Source: Fimbriimonas ginsengisoli Gsoil 348 (GTDB taxonomy: Bacteria; Armatimonadota; Fimbriimonadia; Fimbriimonadales; Fimbriimonadaceae). From it: a stretch of 64,000 nucleotides of DNA. Below, in pieces: positions 35,813 to 47,794 of the stretch (position 1 is its first letter; each line of letters begins with the position of its first letter). The notes beneath the pieces were generated by a model. That model worked only from the letters and a program-made list of their open reading frames with translations. It did no database searches and was not told the origin of the DNA. The stretch covers positions 62,001 to 126,000 of the forward strand of contig CAMCVK010000002.1 in assembly GCA_945881865.1 (NCBI GenBank). Reading direction: 5' to 3'. Position numbers and translations under genes: made by a program.

Positions 35813-37064
35813 GATGGTCGCCGAGTGCGTATGCTTGTTCACGGATGACCCGCAGCGCGGTAGTTTCCCACAATTCGCCCTTTCTCAGACTCCCCAGCAC
35901 GTAGACGCCGGGTGTTGTCTCTCCGATCGCGTCGGCCGCGACGCCGAGACCAAGCTCGTCTGGGACCAGTAGTCCTTCGGCAACCATCTGATGGATCAGC
36001 GGCGACTTTGCCCTGGCCAGACTTCCTGGACCAGTGCAGTTCACAACGGCGTCGGTTGCCCATTTGATCGTCCCTCTGCCCCCGCGCAGATGGACTTCCA
36101 GACCGCCAACCTCCATCCTCGTCACCCTTCCGGCGACAACTTGCAGTCGTCTATCTTGCTGTGCCTGATCAATAAGCCGATAAAGCTGCGGAGCTACTCT
36201 GTGCCGGTGGATGTCCCAGTAAACCTGCAGGTGGCGCAGGAAACGCCGACGGTCTGCCAGCGAGAGCTGGAGCCATAGCTGTTGCGTCATCAACCTCAAA
36301 CGATCAAACCCGTACTGCCAGGGAGCGTCGCTATCGGTTATGAGCGCACGTAAAACCTTGGTCATCTGGCGCACAGAACGACAATCCAACAACGAAGCCA
36401 GGTCCCGTTCACACTTGCCCAGATCCTCCGCATGTGAGCCGGGAAGAAGCCCGTGCCGCGACACCAGAGAAATATGCAACGACGGAAAGCGAACCAGAGC
36501 GTCCGCCGCAATATCGACGGCAGTAAGTCCAGAACCAATCAGCGTTATGGATCGAAGTTCCGCAAGAGCCTCCGGCTCAATCTGCCAAGGGTTCTCAAAA
36601 TAGTAGGGAATCCCCAAGTCCGAAGGGACGAAACTAGGTGAGGAAGGCGGGAAGTTACCCACCGCCACGACCACCGCATCCGCCGAATCCTGTCCGCCAG
36701 CATGCGACACCCGAAAGCCCGGACGCACCGCCGTCACCGTCTCCGTAACGACCCGAATTGGATTCTCCGCCGTCGCCTGAAACTCCGAGAAGCGAGCCTG
36801 GACGTACTGCCCAAACACCTGCCGCGGAACGAATTCATGCGCATCGTAGCTCGCGCCGAGCCAGTCCACGAAGTCGTGCGGCTGCGGCATCGACAAGCTC
36901 ATCCCCTCCGCCCGCACGTTCAGCAGATGGTTCGGAGACGCCGTCCCATAGGCGGGCCCAAGGCCGAGCCGACCCGGCTCATACAACATCACGTCATGCG
37001 CCGAGGACAGCCGCATCGCGGCCAGAACTCCGCCAACCCCACCTCCGATAACCGCAATTCTCAT
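35805..37064 (-). CDS. FAD/NAD(P)-binding oxidoreductase-like protein
   Basis: A 419-residue cytoplasmic flavoprotein. The N-terminal dinucleotide site is VIGGGVGGVLAAMRL, followed by PNHLLNVRAEGMSL. A second nucleotide site LIGSGLTAVDIA is near residue 175. The C-terminal TTPGVYVLGSLRKGELWETTALRVIR is typical of FAD-NAD(P)-binding family proteins. Its ATG lies one base after the stop of the beta-galactosidase gene with a GGCGGA site, so it is cotranscribed with it. The substrate is unknown. Confidence 0.85.
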   Translation of the reverse strand: MRIAVIGGGVGGVLAAMRLSSAHDVMLYEPGRLGLGPAYGTASPNHLLNVRAEGMSLSMPQPHDFVDWLGASYDAHEFVPRQVFGQYVQARFSEFQATAENPIRVVTETVTAVRPGFRVSHAGGQDSADAVVVAVGNFPPSSPSFVPSDLGIPYYFENPWQIEPEALAELRSITLIGSGLTAVDIAADALVRFPSLHISLVSRHGLLPGSHAEDLGKCERDLASLLDCRSVRQMTKVLRALITDSDAPWQYGFDRLRLMTQQLWLQLSLADRRRFLRHLQVYWDIHRHRVAPQLYRLIDQAQQDRRLQVVAGRVTRMEVGGLEVHLRGGRGTIKWATDAVVNCTGPGSLARAKSPLIHQMVAEGLLVPDELGLGVAADAIGETTPGVYVLGSLRKGELWETTALRVIREQAYALGDHLK

Positions 37065-37065
37065 A

Positions 37066-40881
<3,816 letters not shown>

Positions 40882-41003
40882 TTAGGCGGCTTTCAGTTGC
40901 GCTCTCTGCTTCTCAACGGGGGCCACGCGAACGAGTGACAGAAGAATCGATTGCTTTTTTACGGAACAGCCATAAAAAGACTCAGTGAACTGACGATTGG
41001 CGA

Positions 41004-41009
41004 TATAAT
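41004..41009 (+). promoter_or_regulatory. -10 box for the leaderless Lrp gene
   Basis: A perfect TATAAT ends six bases before the ATG at 41016. No -35 is obvious in the 155-base divergent gap with lacZ. Confidence 0.65.
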
Positions 41010-41015
41010 CTATTC

Positions 41016-41486
41016 ATGGTGCTGGATCCGGTTGATCAGGAAATTTGCCGCCTTCTCCAAGAGAATGGGCGGATGACGTTCGCCGACATCGCCCAGCGCG
41101 TCGGCCTCACCGCCGCTCCCGTGCTCGCCCGGGTGAACAAGCTGGAGGCCGCCGGGGTCATCGGCTCCTACCACGCCGTGCTCGGCCGCGAAAAACTTGG
41201 CTTCGCGATGACGGCGTTTGTGGCCGTCATCCTGAAGTCGCACGGCACCGCCGAGTGCCGAGACTTCGTGGCCGCCATCGTCGAAGTGCCGGAAGTTCTG
41301 GAGTGCCATCACATTGCCGGTGAGGAGGATTACCTGCTGAAGGTCGTCGCCCAATCGCCCAAGGATTACGAGCGGCTTATCAACGACCGGATCACCAACC
41401 TCCCGCAGGTTCGCCGCGTGAAGACGATTCTGGTCCTCTCCTCGGCAAAGGAATCCACGACCGTACCGGTGAAGGTGAACCCATGA
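41016..41486 (+). CDS. Lrp/AsnC-family transcription regulator
   Basis: A 156-residue DNA-binding regulator. An N-terminal helix-turn-helix (DQEICRLLQENGRMTFADIA, given in part) is followed by an RAM ligand-binding domain with GEEDYLLKVVAQSPKDYE. It likely senses an amino acid and controls nearby or distant genes. It faces lacZ divergently and overlaps the MarC gene by four bases. The mRNA should be leaderless. Confidence 0.93.
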   Translation: MVLDPVDQEICRLLQENGRMTFADIAQRVGLTAAPVLARVNKLEAAGVIGSYHAVLGREKLGFAMTAFVAVILKSHGTAECRDFVAAIVEVPEVLECHHIAGEEDYLLKVVAQSPKDYERLINDRITNLPQVRRVKTILVLSSAKESTTVPVKVNP

Positions 41487-42121
41487 GCGGCCTCACCGGC
41501 GCGCCGGGAATGGAGTTCGGCATCGTCGCCTTCTCCTCGCTGTTTGCGATGATGGACCCGATTGCGGCCGCGCCGATCTTCATCTCGATGACCGCGCAAG
41601 CGGCGGAACGCCGGCGACAACTGGCCGTCCGCGCTTCGATCACCGCTGGAATCGCCCTCCTCGTCTTCGCGGTTGCGGGGAGCCAGGTCTTCAGCTTCTT
41701 CCACATCACCGTGCCGGCCTTTCAGATCGCGGGCGGGCTGCTGTTCTTGCTGTCAAGCCTCAAGACCCTGCAGGGCGCAAAGCACGAAGGTGCCGAAGCG
41801 GTCCACGATGCCGACCCAAGCATCGTTCCGCTCGGGATTCCGGTCATTGCTGGCGCGGGGTCTCTCTCGACGGTGATGGTGCTGGCGGCCCAGGCCAGGC
41901 ATCAGGCCGAGCAATTTGCCCTAACGGCGGCCATCGTCGCCAACGTCATCATCTGCCTAGTGATTCTGCTCATCTCGCCCTTCATCGTCAAGCGGCTCGG
42001 CCCTTCGGCGACGGAAGTGATCAGCAAAGTCATGGGTTTGATCACTGCCGTCATCGGAGTTCAGTTCATCATTAACGGACTAACGACCGTGATCCTCGAT
42101 GCCGCAAAAAAAATGGCGTGA
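41483..42121 (+). CDS. MarC-family integral membrane protein
   Basis: A 212-residue protein with about six membrane helices and family motifs MMDPIAAAPIF, IPVIAGAGSLSTVM and MGLITAVIGVQFIINGL. MarC/UPF0056 proteins are poorly characterised membrane proteins; a transport role (including amino-acid export) has been suggested. Coupling to an Lrp-type regulator is consistent with an amino-acid link, but that is inference. Confidence 0.9.
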   Translation: MSGLTGAPGMEFGIVAFSSLFAMMDPIAAAPIFISMTAQAAERRRQLAVRASITAGIALLVFAVAGSQVFSFFHITVPAFQIAGGLLFLLSSLKTLQGAKHEGAEAVHDADPSIVPLGIPVIAGAGSLSTVMVLAAQARHQAEQFALTAAIVANVIICLVILLISPFIVKRLGPSATEVISKVMGLITAVIGVQFIINGLTTVILDAAKKMA

Positions 42122-42127
42122 TAAAAT
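42122..42127 (+). promoter_or_regulatory. -10 box for the zinc-finger membrane protein gene
   Basis: TAAAAT overlaps the last bases of the marC-like gene and ends nine bases before the ATG at 42137; no ribosome site is present. Confidence 0.45.
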
Positions 42128-42136
42128 CCTTTGTTA

Positions 42137-42562
42137 ATGGTCTGTCCCCGGTGCGCAAAGGATAACGCCGAAACGAATCTCTTTTGTGGGTTTTGCGGAC
42201 TCGATCTTGCCCAGGCAAAGGCCGAGGCGACGCCGATCGATGAGCCGGTCTTTTGCTACCGGCACAAGAAGGAACCGACGCTGCTTCGTTGCGGCAAGTG
42301 CGACCGTCCGATCTGCTACAAGTGTGTGATGACCGGCGCGTCCGGCCCGCGCTGCCCGGATTGCGGCCGACAAAAGATTCCGTTTAGTCTCAACGGGACG
42401 CTGGCCAGCGTGCGACTTACCGCCGGCCGGATCATGCGCGGCAACCCCTGGTCCATCGTCATCGCGATCATGGTTGTCGGCTTCGTGTTCAACACGATCC
42501 GAAGTTGCAACTACGAGCGACCCCGAGAACTTCCGACCAGTGCCTCCGACGAAGCGCCGTAA
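42137..42562 (+). CDS. zinc-ribbon and B-box-like zinc-finger membrane protein
   Basis: A 141-residue protein. It has a short zinc ribbon (CPRCAKDNAETNLFCGFCG) and then a B-box-type finger (CYRHKKEPTLLRCGKCDRP, CYKC, CPDCG; residues about 37-77). A single membrane helix (about 100-120, SIVIAIMVVGFVFNTI) and a short polar tail end the chain. Similar fingers precede rhomboid or other membrane domains. Start ATG at 42137 is preferred over TTG at 42131. Function unknown; the fingers face the cytoplasm if the topology is N-in. Confidence 0.75.
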   Translation: MVCPRCAKDNAETNLFCGFCGLDLAQAKAEATPIDEPVFCYRHKKEPTLLRCGKCDRPICYKCVMTGASGPRCPDCGRQKIPFSLNGTLASVRLTAGRIMRGNPWSIVIAIMVVGFVFNTIRSCNYERPRELPTSASDEAP

Positions 42563-42567
42563 CCGCC

Positions 42568-43467
42568 TTACTTTCCGCCGGTCATCACGATGCCCTTCAC
42601 AAAGGACTTCTGACCGATGAAGAACAGAACCACGAGCGGGATCATAACAATCACCGAACCCGCCATCACGAGGTGCCACTGGCTCGCTTGCAGCGAGTTG
42701 TAGGTGCTGAGGCCGAGCTCGTTGGTCTGGAGTTCAGGATCGTTCAGATAGAGCAACGGGCCAAGAAGGTCCTTCCAGTTGTAGATAAAGGCGAAGATTC
42801 CAACCGTCGCGAGTGCCGGGCCGGAGAGCGGAAGGATGATCCGCGAGAAGATCGTCCAGTAGTTTGCGCCGTCCAAAAAGGCGGCTTCGTCCAGTTCACG
42901 CGGGATCCCAAGATAGAACTGGCGGAGCAGGAAGATGTTGAACGCGCCGCCACCGAACCATGCCGGCACCGTCATCGGTAGGAACGAGTTCACCCATCCG
43001 ATTTTCGCGTACAGGATGAACGTCGGGATCATCGTAACGATTCCCGGAAGCATCATCGTGCTGAGCAGCAGCAGGAACAGTCGATCCTTGCCCGCAAAGT
43101 TGATCCGCGCAAAGCCGTAGGCCACCACGCTGGAGCTGAACAAGACGCCCAAGGTGCCGAGCGTCGAAATCACGAACGTGTTCTTCAAGAAGAGCCAGAA
43201 ACTCACGTTCGGATTCGTCCAAACGTAAACGAAGTTCTCAAACGTCGGGTTCTTTGGCCATCCCCAGATCTCGGTTGCGCCAAGCTCCTTGGCGCTCTTG
43301 AAGGCGATCGCCAGCATCACGTAGAACGGAATGACGAAAACTACCGCACCGAAAATCAGTAGCAAGAAGGAGCTGTAGCGCGTCAGAAGCCCGAACAAGG
43401 CAGCGTTTTGCGCGGACTTTTTCGCAGCCGCGTGGTCGAGCGCTCGGGGCGTATTGCGTAGGGCCAT
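42568..43467 (-). CDS. CUT1-family sugar ABC transporter permease (MalG type)
   Basis: A 299-residue membrane subunit with six helices. The EAA loop ELDEAAFLDGANYWTIF is near residue 187. It is the partner of the binding-protein/permease fusion whose gene ends three bases upstream on the same strand. The N-terminal 40 residues are cytoplasmic. No ATPase gene is nearby. Confidence 0.92.
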   Translation of the reverse strand: MALRNTPRALDHAAAKKSAQNAALFGLLTRYSSFLLLIFGAVVFVIPFYVMLAIAFKSAKELGATEIWGWPKNPTFENFVYVWTNPNVSFWLFLKNTFVISTLGTLGVLFSSSVVAYGFARINFAGKDRLFLLLLSTMMLPGIVTMIPTFILYAKIGWVNSFLPMTVPAWFGGGAFNIFLLRQFYLGIPRELDEAAFLDGANYWTIFSRIILPLSGPALATVGIFAFIYNWKDLLGPLLYLNDPELQTNELGLSTYNSLQASQWHLVMAGSVIVMIPLVVLFFIGQKSFVKGIVMTGGK

Positions 43468-43469
43468 GG

Positions 43470-45830
43470 TTACTTATCCGATCCTTCGTAATACACGAAC
43501 TTGTTTCCTTGAAGCTGGATGAAGGTGAAGATGAGGATCACGAAGAACAACACCCAGGCGAGCGCGCTGGCGTATCCCATGCGCAATATCCTAAATGCGT
43601 TGTTATATAGGTGCAGCATGAAGAACATCGTCGCGTTGTTTGGGCCACCCTGCGTCATCTGGAACGCCTGGGTGAACACCTGGAAGCTGCCGATGAACCC
43701 GGTGATGAGCGAGAAGAACAACGCCGGTGAAATCATCGGGATCGTCACGTTTTTGAACTTCCGCCAGGCGTTTGCCCCGTCCAGGGTCGCCGCTTCGTAG
43801 TAATAAGTCGGAACCCCTTGCAGGCTAGCGAGCAAGATGACCATTCCTCCTCCGGCACCAAACAGGCTCATGATGATGAGCGACGGCAGCGCCGTCTTCT
43901 CGTTTTGCAGCCAGTTCACCTGGCCGTTCGCGCCCACCAGCGGTCCGAGCAAAGTCAGCATTCCCGGAATCTTCAGCAACACCGCGTTGAGCAGGCCACC
44001 TTCGGGCTGGAACAGCTTGATCCAGATGAGCGATCCGGCGATCGGACTCGCCATCGCGGGGATGTAGTAGCACGTTCGCCAAAGCGGAATTCCCTTGATG
44101 GGCATGTTCAGCAGCAAAGCCAGGATGAGCGAGATGACGATGCCGGCAGGCACGCTCACCAGCGTGTAAATCAACGTTACGCTCAGCGACTTCCAGAAGA
44201 CCGGATCGACGGTCGCCGCTTCCGTGTAGTTTCCGAACCCGCGCCATCTGGCCGGTTGAATGATGTCCCAGTCGGCGAAGCTCATCAGAAGCGACAGAAT
44301 CATCGGCCCGGCGGTAAAGACGGTAAGGCCGAACAGCCACGGCATGATAAATAGGTAACCGGCCAGGTTCTCCCGCTTTTGGCGCGACGTCCGGCGCTTC
44401 CCAAATTCCGGAGCGTAGATCCAGATTCCGAGGACAACCGCGATCAAAATTCCCAGGATTCCCGCGGCCGTCCAGTTAAAGGGCGGAAGGTCAAGCTCGC
44501 GGCGCAAGACGTCCAACCGGTTCTGGCCGATCTTGTTCGAGCCCGGGAACACCGCGTCGGCTCTTGCGTCTCCGGTGTAGACCAAAGCTTCGGGCTGGCG
44601 GGCCAAGTTGGCCGCCTCGTTGTACAGAATTCCGGTCGGGGGAAAGACGACAAACGGTTCAGCTTGGTCGGTAATGATTCGGTTCGCCGGGACCTGCTGC
44701 TCGGCGGGAGTATTCGGGCCGGGAATCCAAGGCTCCATCAGCGCATACTTTCGAATCGCGGGCTGGGCGATTCCGGCCTTCGCCATGGCCAGCATGCCTT
44801 GTTTGCCCGCCATCCACTCGGAGAGCCGCCAGGCCTCTTTCGGGTGCTTCGTGCTCGACATGATTCCGTAGCCGGAACCGCCGGTCGGGTAGGCGCGGGT
44901 TCCGCCAGCAAACGCCGGCGCAATCGCCACGTCCCATTCGAAACCGCCCTCGCTAACCGGGGATATTTCCTTACGCAGCTGGGGGGTTTCCCAAATGCCA
45001 CTGTGGAACATGGCCACTTTGCCTTGGGTGAACATCTGCCGCGCGTTTGTGCCGGCCTGGTCGAACGAGCTCGGAATAACCTTGTCCTTCAGCGTGAGGT
45101 CCGATACGAACTGGTACGCCTTCATGAGGCGGGGGTCGTCGAACTTCAAAACCTTCGGGTCCTCCGGGTCATCTACATAGCGACCGCCGGTTGAAAAGAA
45201 GAACAGGTCCACGAGCAGGGTGTTCCAGCCCGGAACGTAGCCCCAACGACTCGGCTTCCCCTCTGCATTCAGCTTCTGGAACTTCTTCAGAACGGTGAGG
45301 AAGTCCTTGTCCCCTTTCTCGGGGTGCGGCGTGAAGTCCCAGGTCCAGTCGGGGGATGGGAAAGCAATTCCTTCTTGCTGGAAAAGCGTTTTATTGTAGT
45401 AAACAACCGCGATCGGCGCGATGTCGCGCGGCAAAACGTACAGCGAGTCTTTGATGCTATGCGCTTTGACGATGCTTGGGTAGTAGCCCTTGATGTCGAA
45501 GCCGGGGATGTCGCCGTAAAACTTGTTGAGTTCCAGCAAGGCGCCGCGCCGCGCAAATCGCTGAAAGTTGCCCGGGTCCATCATCACGACGTCTGGAGCC
45601 ACGCCCGCCGCGTATTGGGTCAGAAGTTTGTCGAAGTATTGGGCGAAGTCCGACCGCTCGAACTTCACCTTAACGCCGGGATTCGCCGCCTCGAACTTGG
45701 CAAGCTCTTTCTTGAGAACGTTCGACGATTCGTCACCGTCCCAAACAGTGAAGCGCAAGGTGATGTCTGCGCGGGCCAAGATGGCCGCAAAGAGCATGCC
45801 AAGCAAGAACAGGAAGCGTAGGCTCTTCAT
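43470..45830 (-). CDS. fused sugar-binding protein and MalF-type ABC permease
   Basis: A 786-residue fusion. A signal peptide (residues 1-22) precedes an extracellular solute-binding domain (about 23-440; ITLRFTVWDGDESSNVLKKE, given in part; APDVVMMDPGNFQRF). A membrane helix (about 453-473) links it to a complete MalF-type permease (about 490-786) with EAA loop EAATLDGANAWRKF near 677. The binding domain is thus tethered to its own channel. Start ATG at 45830 is chosen for the signal peptide; the upstream ATG (45860) adds ten residues. Works with the MalG-type protein downstream and a shared ATPase. The neighbouring AraC and PhyH genes suggest an inducible uptake system; the sugar is unknown. 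Confidence 0.9.
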   Translation of the reverse strand: MKSLRFLFLLGMLFAAILARADITLRFTVWDGDESSNVLKKELAKFEAANPGVKVKFERSDFAQYFDKLLTQYAAGVAPDVVMMDPGNFQRFARRGALLELNKFYGDIPGFDIKGYYPSIVKAHSIKDSLYVLPRDIAPIAVVYYNKTLFQQEGIAFPSPDWTWDFTPHPEKGDKDFLTVLKKFQKLNAEGKPSRWGYVPGWNTLLVDLFFFSTGGRYVDDPEDPKVLKFDDPRLMKAYQFVSDLTLKDKVIPSSFDQAGTNARQMFTQGKVAMFHSGIWETPQLRKEISPVSEGGFEWDVAIAPAFAGGTRAYPTGGSGYGIMSSTKHPKEAWRLSEWMAGKQGMLAMAKAGIAQPAIRKYALMEPWIPGPNTPAEQQVPANRIITDQAEPFVVFPPTGILYNEAANLARQPEALVYTGDARADAVFPGSNKIGQNRLDVLRRELDLPPFNWTAAGILGILIAVVLGIWIYAPEFGKRRTSRQKRENLAGYLFIMPWLFGLTVFTAGPMILSLLMSFADWDIIQPARWRGFGNYTEAATVDPVFWKSLSVTLIYTLVSVPAGIVISLILALLLNMPIKGIPLWRTCYYIPAMASPIAGSLIWIKLFQPEGGLLNAVLLKIPGMLTLLGPLVGANGQVNWLQNEKTALPSLIIMSLFGAGGGMVILLASLQGVPTYYYEAATLDGANAWRKFKNVTIPMISPALFFSLITGFIGSFQVFTQAFQMTQGGPNNATMFFMLHLYNNAFRILRMGYASALAWVLFFVILIFTFIQLQGNKFVYYEGSDK

Positions 45831-45851
45831 CGAGTACACGAATAATACTCG
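45831..45851 (-). promoter_or_regulatory. inverted repeat and -10 before the transporter fusion
   Basis: CGAGTA and TACTCG form a 6-bp inverted repeat with a 9-base spacer, directly next to the ATG. Within it, TATTAT lies 11 bases before the start. A repressor or AraC-type protein bound here would cover the promoter. Confidence 0.4.
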
Positions 45852-45888
45852 GCCCGGCACCCTGATTTATCGGACAATCTAGCCGCGC

Positions 45889-46965
45889 CTAATCGTCGTG
45901 GGGTTCTAAATTTGGTTCTTGCGGAGCCATGACGCCCCCGGGCGTCGCCATCATCATTTCCGGAACGAATCCGCTGTCACTCACGGACGTTTCCGGATTG
46001 AGCGCCGCGCACGGCGTTCCAAACTTTGGCTTGGCAAACGGCATGTGCGTATTTCCGCGCGCCAAAATCAGCGCTTCGTTGCCCCCGCCCCAAGACGTAA
46101 AGCTCCGGGCGTTGCAGTAATGGTTCACAAAAGACCGCCGCATGCGCGTCTCGGATCGATTCTTCAGCGAGCGATGGAAGATGTGCCCGCCAAAGAAGGC
46201 GACGTCCCCTGGCTCCATTACCGCCGGAACCTCGCGCGGACCATAGCCGTCGGCGATCTGCTTCAGTGTGTTGCCAGGATCATTATCGTCGTTGCTGTGC
46301 CCGCCTACGCCCTGCACATATTCAATGCCATCAAGCTGGATGTCGCCGTAACCGTAGCCACTCTTCGGCGGATAAATCGGTTCCGCGTTTGCTCCCGGGC
46401 TCATCCAAAGGCAGCCGTTTTCGGTGTCCGCTCGGTCAATTGCAATCCACGCACCCAGCAAACTGTCCGGAAACGTCGGAATGTAATAACTGTCTTGGTG
46501 GAAGCCCTGGCCGTTGGAGCCCGGCCCCTTCATAAACAGCATCGTCTGCATCGCCAAAACATCCGGGCCAGTAAGCGCCTGGACCACATCGAGCACGCGC
46601 GGGTAGAGCATGTATCGCTCCCAAAGAGGAATGCTGAGGTGGCCCATATGGATGCGGTGCAGCATCTGAAGTCGGCTTTCCGGCTCTTCCCCGCCCTTCG
46701 AATGCACCCACGGCGAGACATCGAATTTCTCATCGAGCAAATCTTCGGTGTGCGAGCGAAGCTCGTCGACGTGCTCCGGCAGAACCAGGCCACGAACGAT
46801 CAAAAAGCCATCTCGGCGAAAGCTTCGGTATTGCTCGACCGTTGCCGCGTAGGCCGGTATGGCATCCCAGGGATGGACGTCGGGCTCTTGTTCAACGGGC
46901 AGCGTGGTTGTCATCATGCCGTTATTCTGGGCCAAATCTTGTTTTGTGAACAGTGGCTGAGCCAT
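45889..46965 (-). CDS. phytanoyl-CoA dioxygenase (PhyH) family protein
   Basis: A 358-residue Fe(II)/2-oxoglutarate-dependent oxygenase of the PhyH family. The metal ligands are HxD in GFHQDSYY (near 155-157) and the distal histidine in GGHIFHRS (near 260). An arginine follows for 2-oxoglutarate (RMRRSFVNHY). It hydroxylates an unidentified substrate in the cytoplasm. It is divergent from the AraC regulator with a 22-base gap. An internal ATG-ATG (residues 17-18) is an alternative start and would widen the gap. Confidence 0.88.
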   Translation of the reverse strand: MAQPLFTKQDLAQNNGMMTTTLPVEQEPDVHPWDAIPAYAATVEQYRSFRRDGFLIVRGLVLPEHVDELRSHTEDLLDEKFDVSPWVHSKGGEEPESRLQMLHRIHMGHLSIPLWERYMLYPRVLDVVQALTGPDVLAMQTMLFMKGPGSNGQGFHQDSYYIPTFPDSLLGAWIAIDRADTENGCLWMSPGANAEPIYPPKSGYGYGDIQLDGIEYVQGVGGHSNDDNDPGNTLKQIADGYGPREVPAVMEPGDVAFFGGHIFHRSLKNRSETRMRRSFVNHYCNARSFTSWGGGNEALILARGNTHMPFAKPKFGTPCAALNPETSVSDSGFVPEMMMATPGGVMAPQEPNLEPHDD

Positions 46966-46987
46966 CCATTACTGGTAAAAATCGTGC

Positions 46988-47794
46988 ATGGAGCAAATGG
47001 CGAACATTCCGCTTGGGTCGATGCCCCGGGTCGGTATGGCCTGGAGATCGGTTCACCAAGGTGGCCCGCAGGGCGCACCGGTCCGGCTTGCCTTCACGGT
47101 GGAGAGGTACTGGGGCGTGCACCTTTACCGGTATCGCGCCCCGGTCAAGATTGCGGGGTCACGGTTCCAGATTGAACCTGGAATGGCGGGATTTACCCCG
47201 CCCGGCACCCGAGTGGAATACGAGTTCCGCGGACGTTGCGAGCACGTTTTCGCCCATATCGAATGGCCGAATTCGTCGGACCAGACAGAGCCTCTCCCGT
47301 TACTGTTCTCGGTTGGGACCGAGTTTCCGCTGCTGTGGGAACGGTTGGAAGACGTAGCCCGCTGGTGGCAATCCGACCCGCTGCGTGCTTCCGTTCGCGT
47401 TTGGGATGTGCTACTGGCGCTGGGCAAACTGGCCCGGCTGGGCCCTGAGCCGCCGGAAAGACGGCTGCTAGACCGGGCTTTCGGGGTGATGGATCATCGG
47501 ATGGCCGAGTTCATCGGCGCCGCAGAAATCGCGGATGAGCTGGGTATTTCCACCGGCCAACTTGCCCGGATTTTTCGTGCGGGCGGCCACCCGACGCCTT
47601 CGGCCGCCCTACGACAGCGGCGAGTCGAACGAGCTCGGCACCTTCTCGTAGAAACGACCCTTTCAGTAAAGCAAATCGCCTCCGAGGTCGGCATCCACGA
47701 TCTTCAATACTTCAACAAGCAGATTCGAAGCGCGTTTGGTGCGTCCCCGACGCAGGTGCGCCGGGGACCGATTCCTGCCTTTATGGAGCGGTGA
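46988..47794 (+). CDS. AraC-family transcription regulator
   Basis: A 268-residue regulator. The N-terminal half is a cupin-like ligand domain (VRLAFTVERYWGVHLYRY, FTPPGTRVEYEF). The C-terminal third holds two helix-turn-helix units (IADELGISTGQLARIFR and VKQIASEVGIHDLQYFNKQIR) ending in the family pattern FGASPTQVRR. It probably controls the divergent PhyH gene and the sugar transporter. TAAAAA lies six bases before the ATG. The 3' end overlaps the convergent HAF-repeat gene by 14 bases. Confidence 0.9.
   Translation: MEQMANIPLGSMPRVGMAWRSVHQGGPQGAPVRLAFTVERYWGVHLYRYRAPVKIAGSRFQIEPGMAGFTPPGTRVEYEFRGRCEHVFAHIEWPNSSDQTEPLPLLFSVGTEFPLLWERLEDVARWWQSDPLRASVRVWDVLLALGKLARLGPEPPERRLLDRAFGVMDHRMAEFIGAAEIADELGISTGQLARIFRAGGHPTPSAALRQRRVERARHLLVETTLSVKQIASEVGIHDLQYFNKQIRSAFGASPTQVRRGPIPAFMER

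Noticed and set aside
40981-41003. Riboswitch or long leader before the Lrp gene
   Set aside because: The TATAAT six bases before the ATG leaves no leader, and no structured element is visible upstream.
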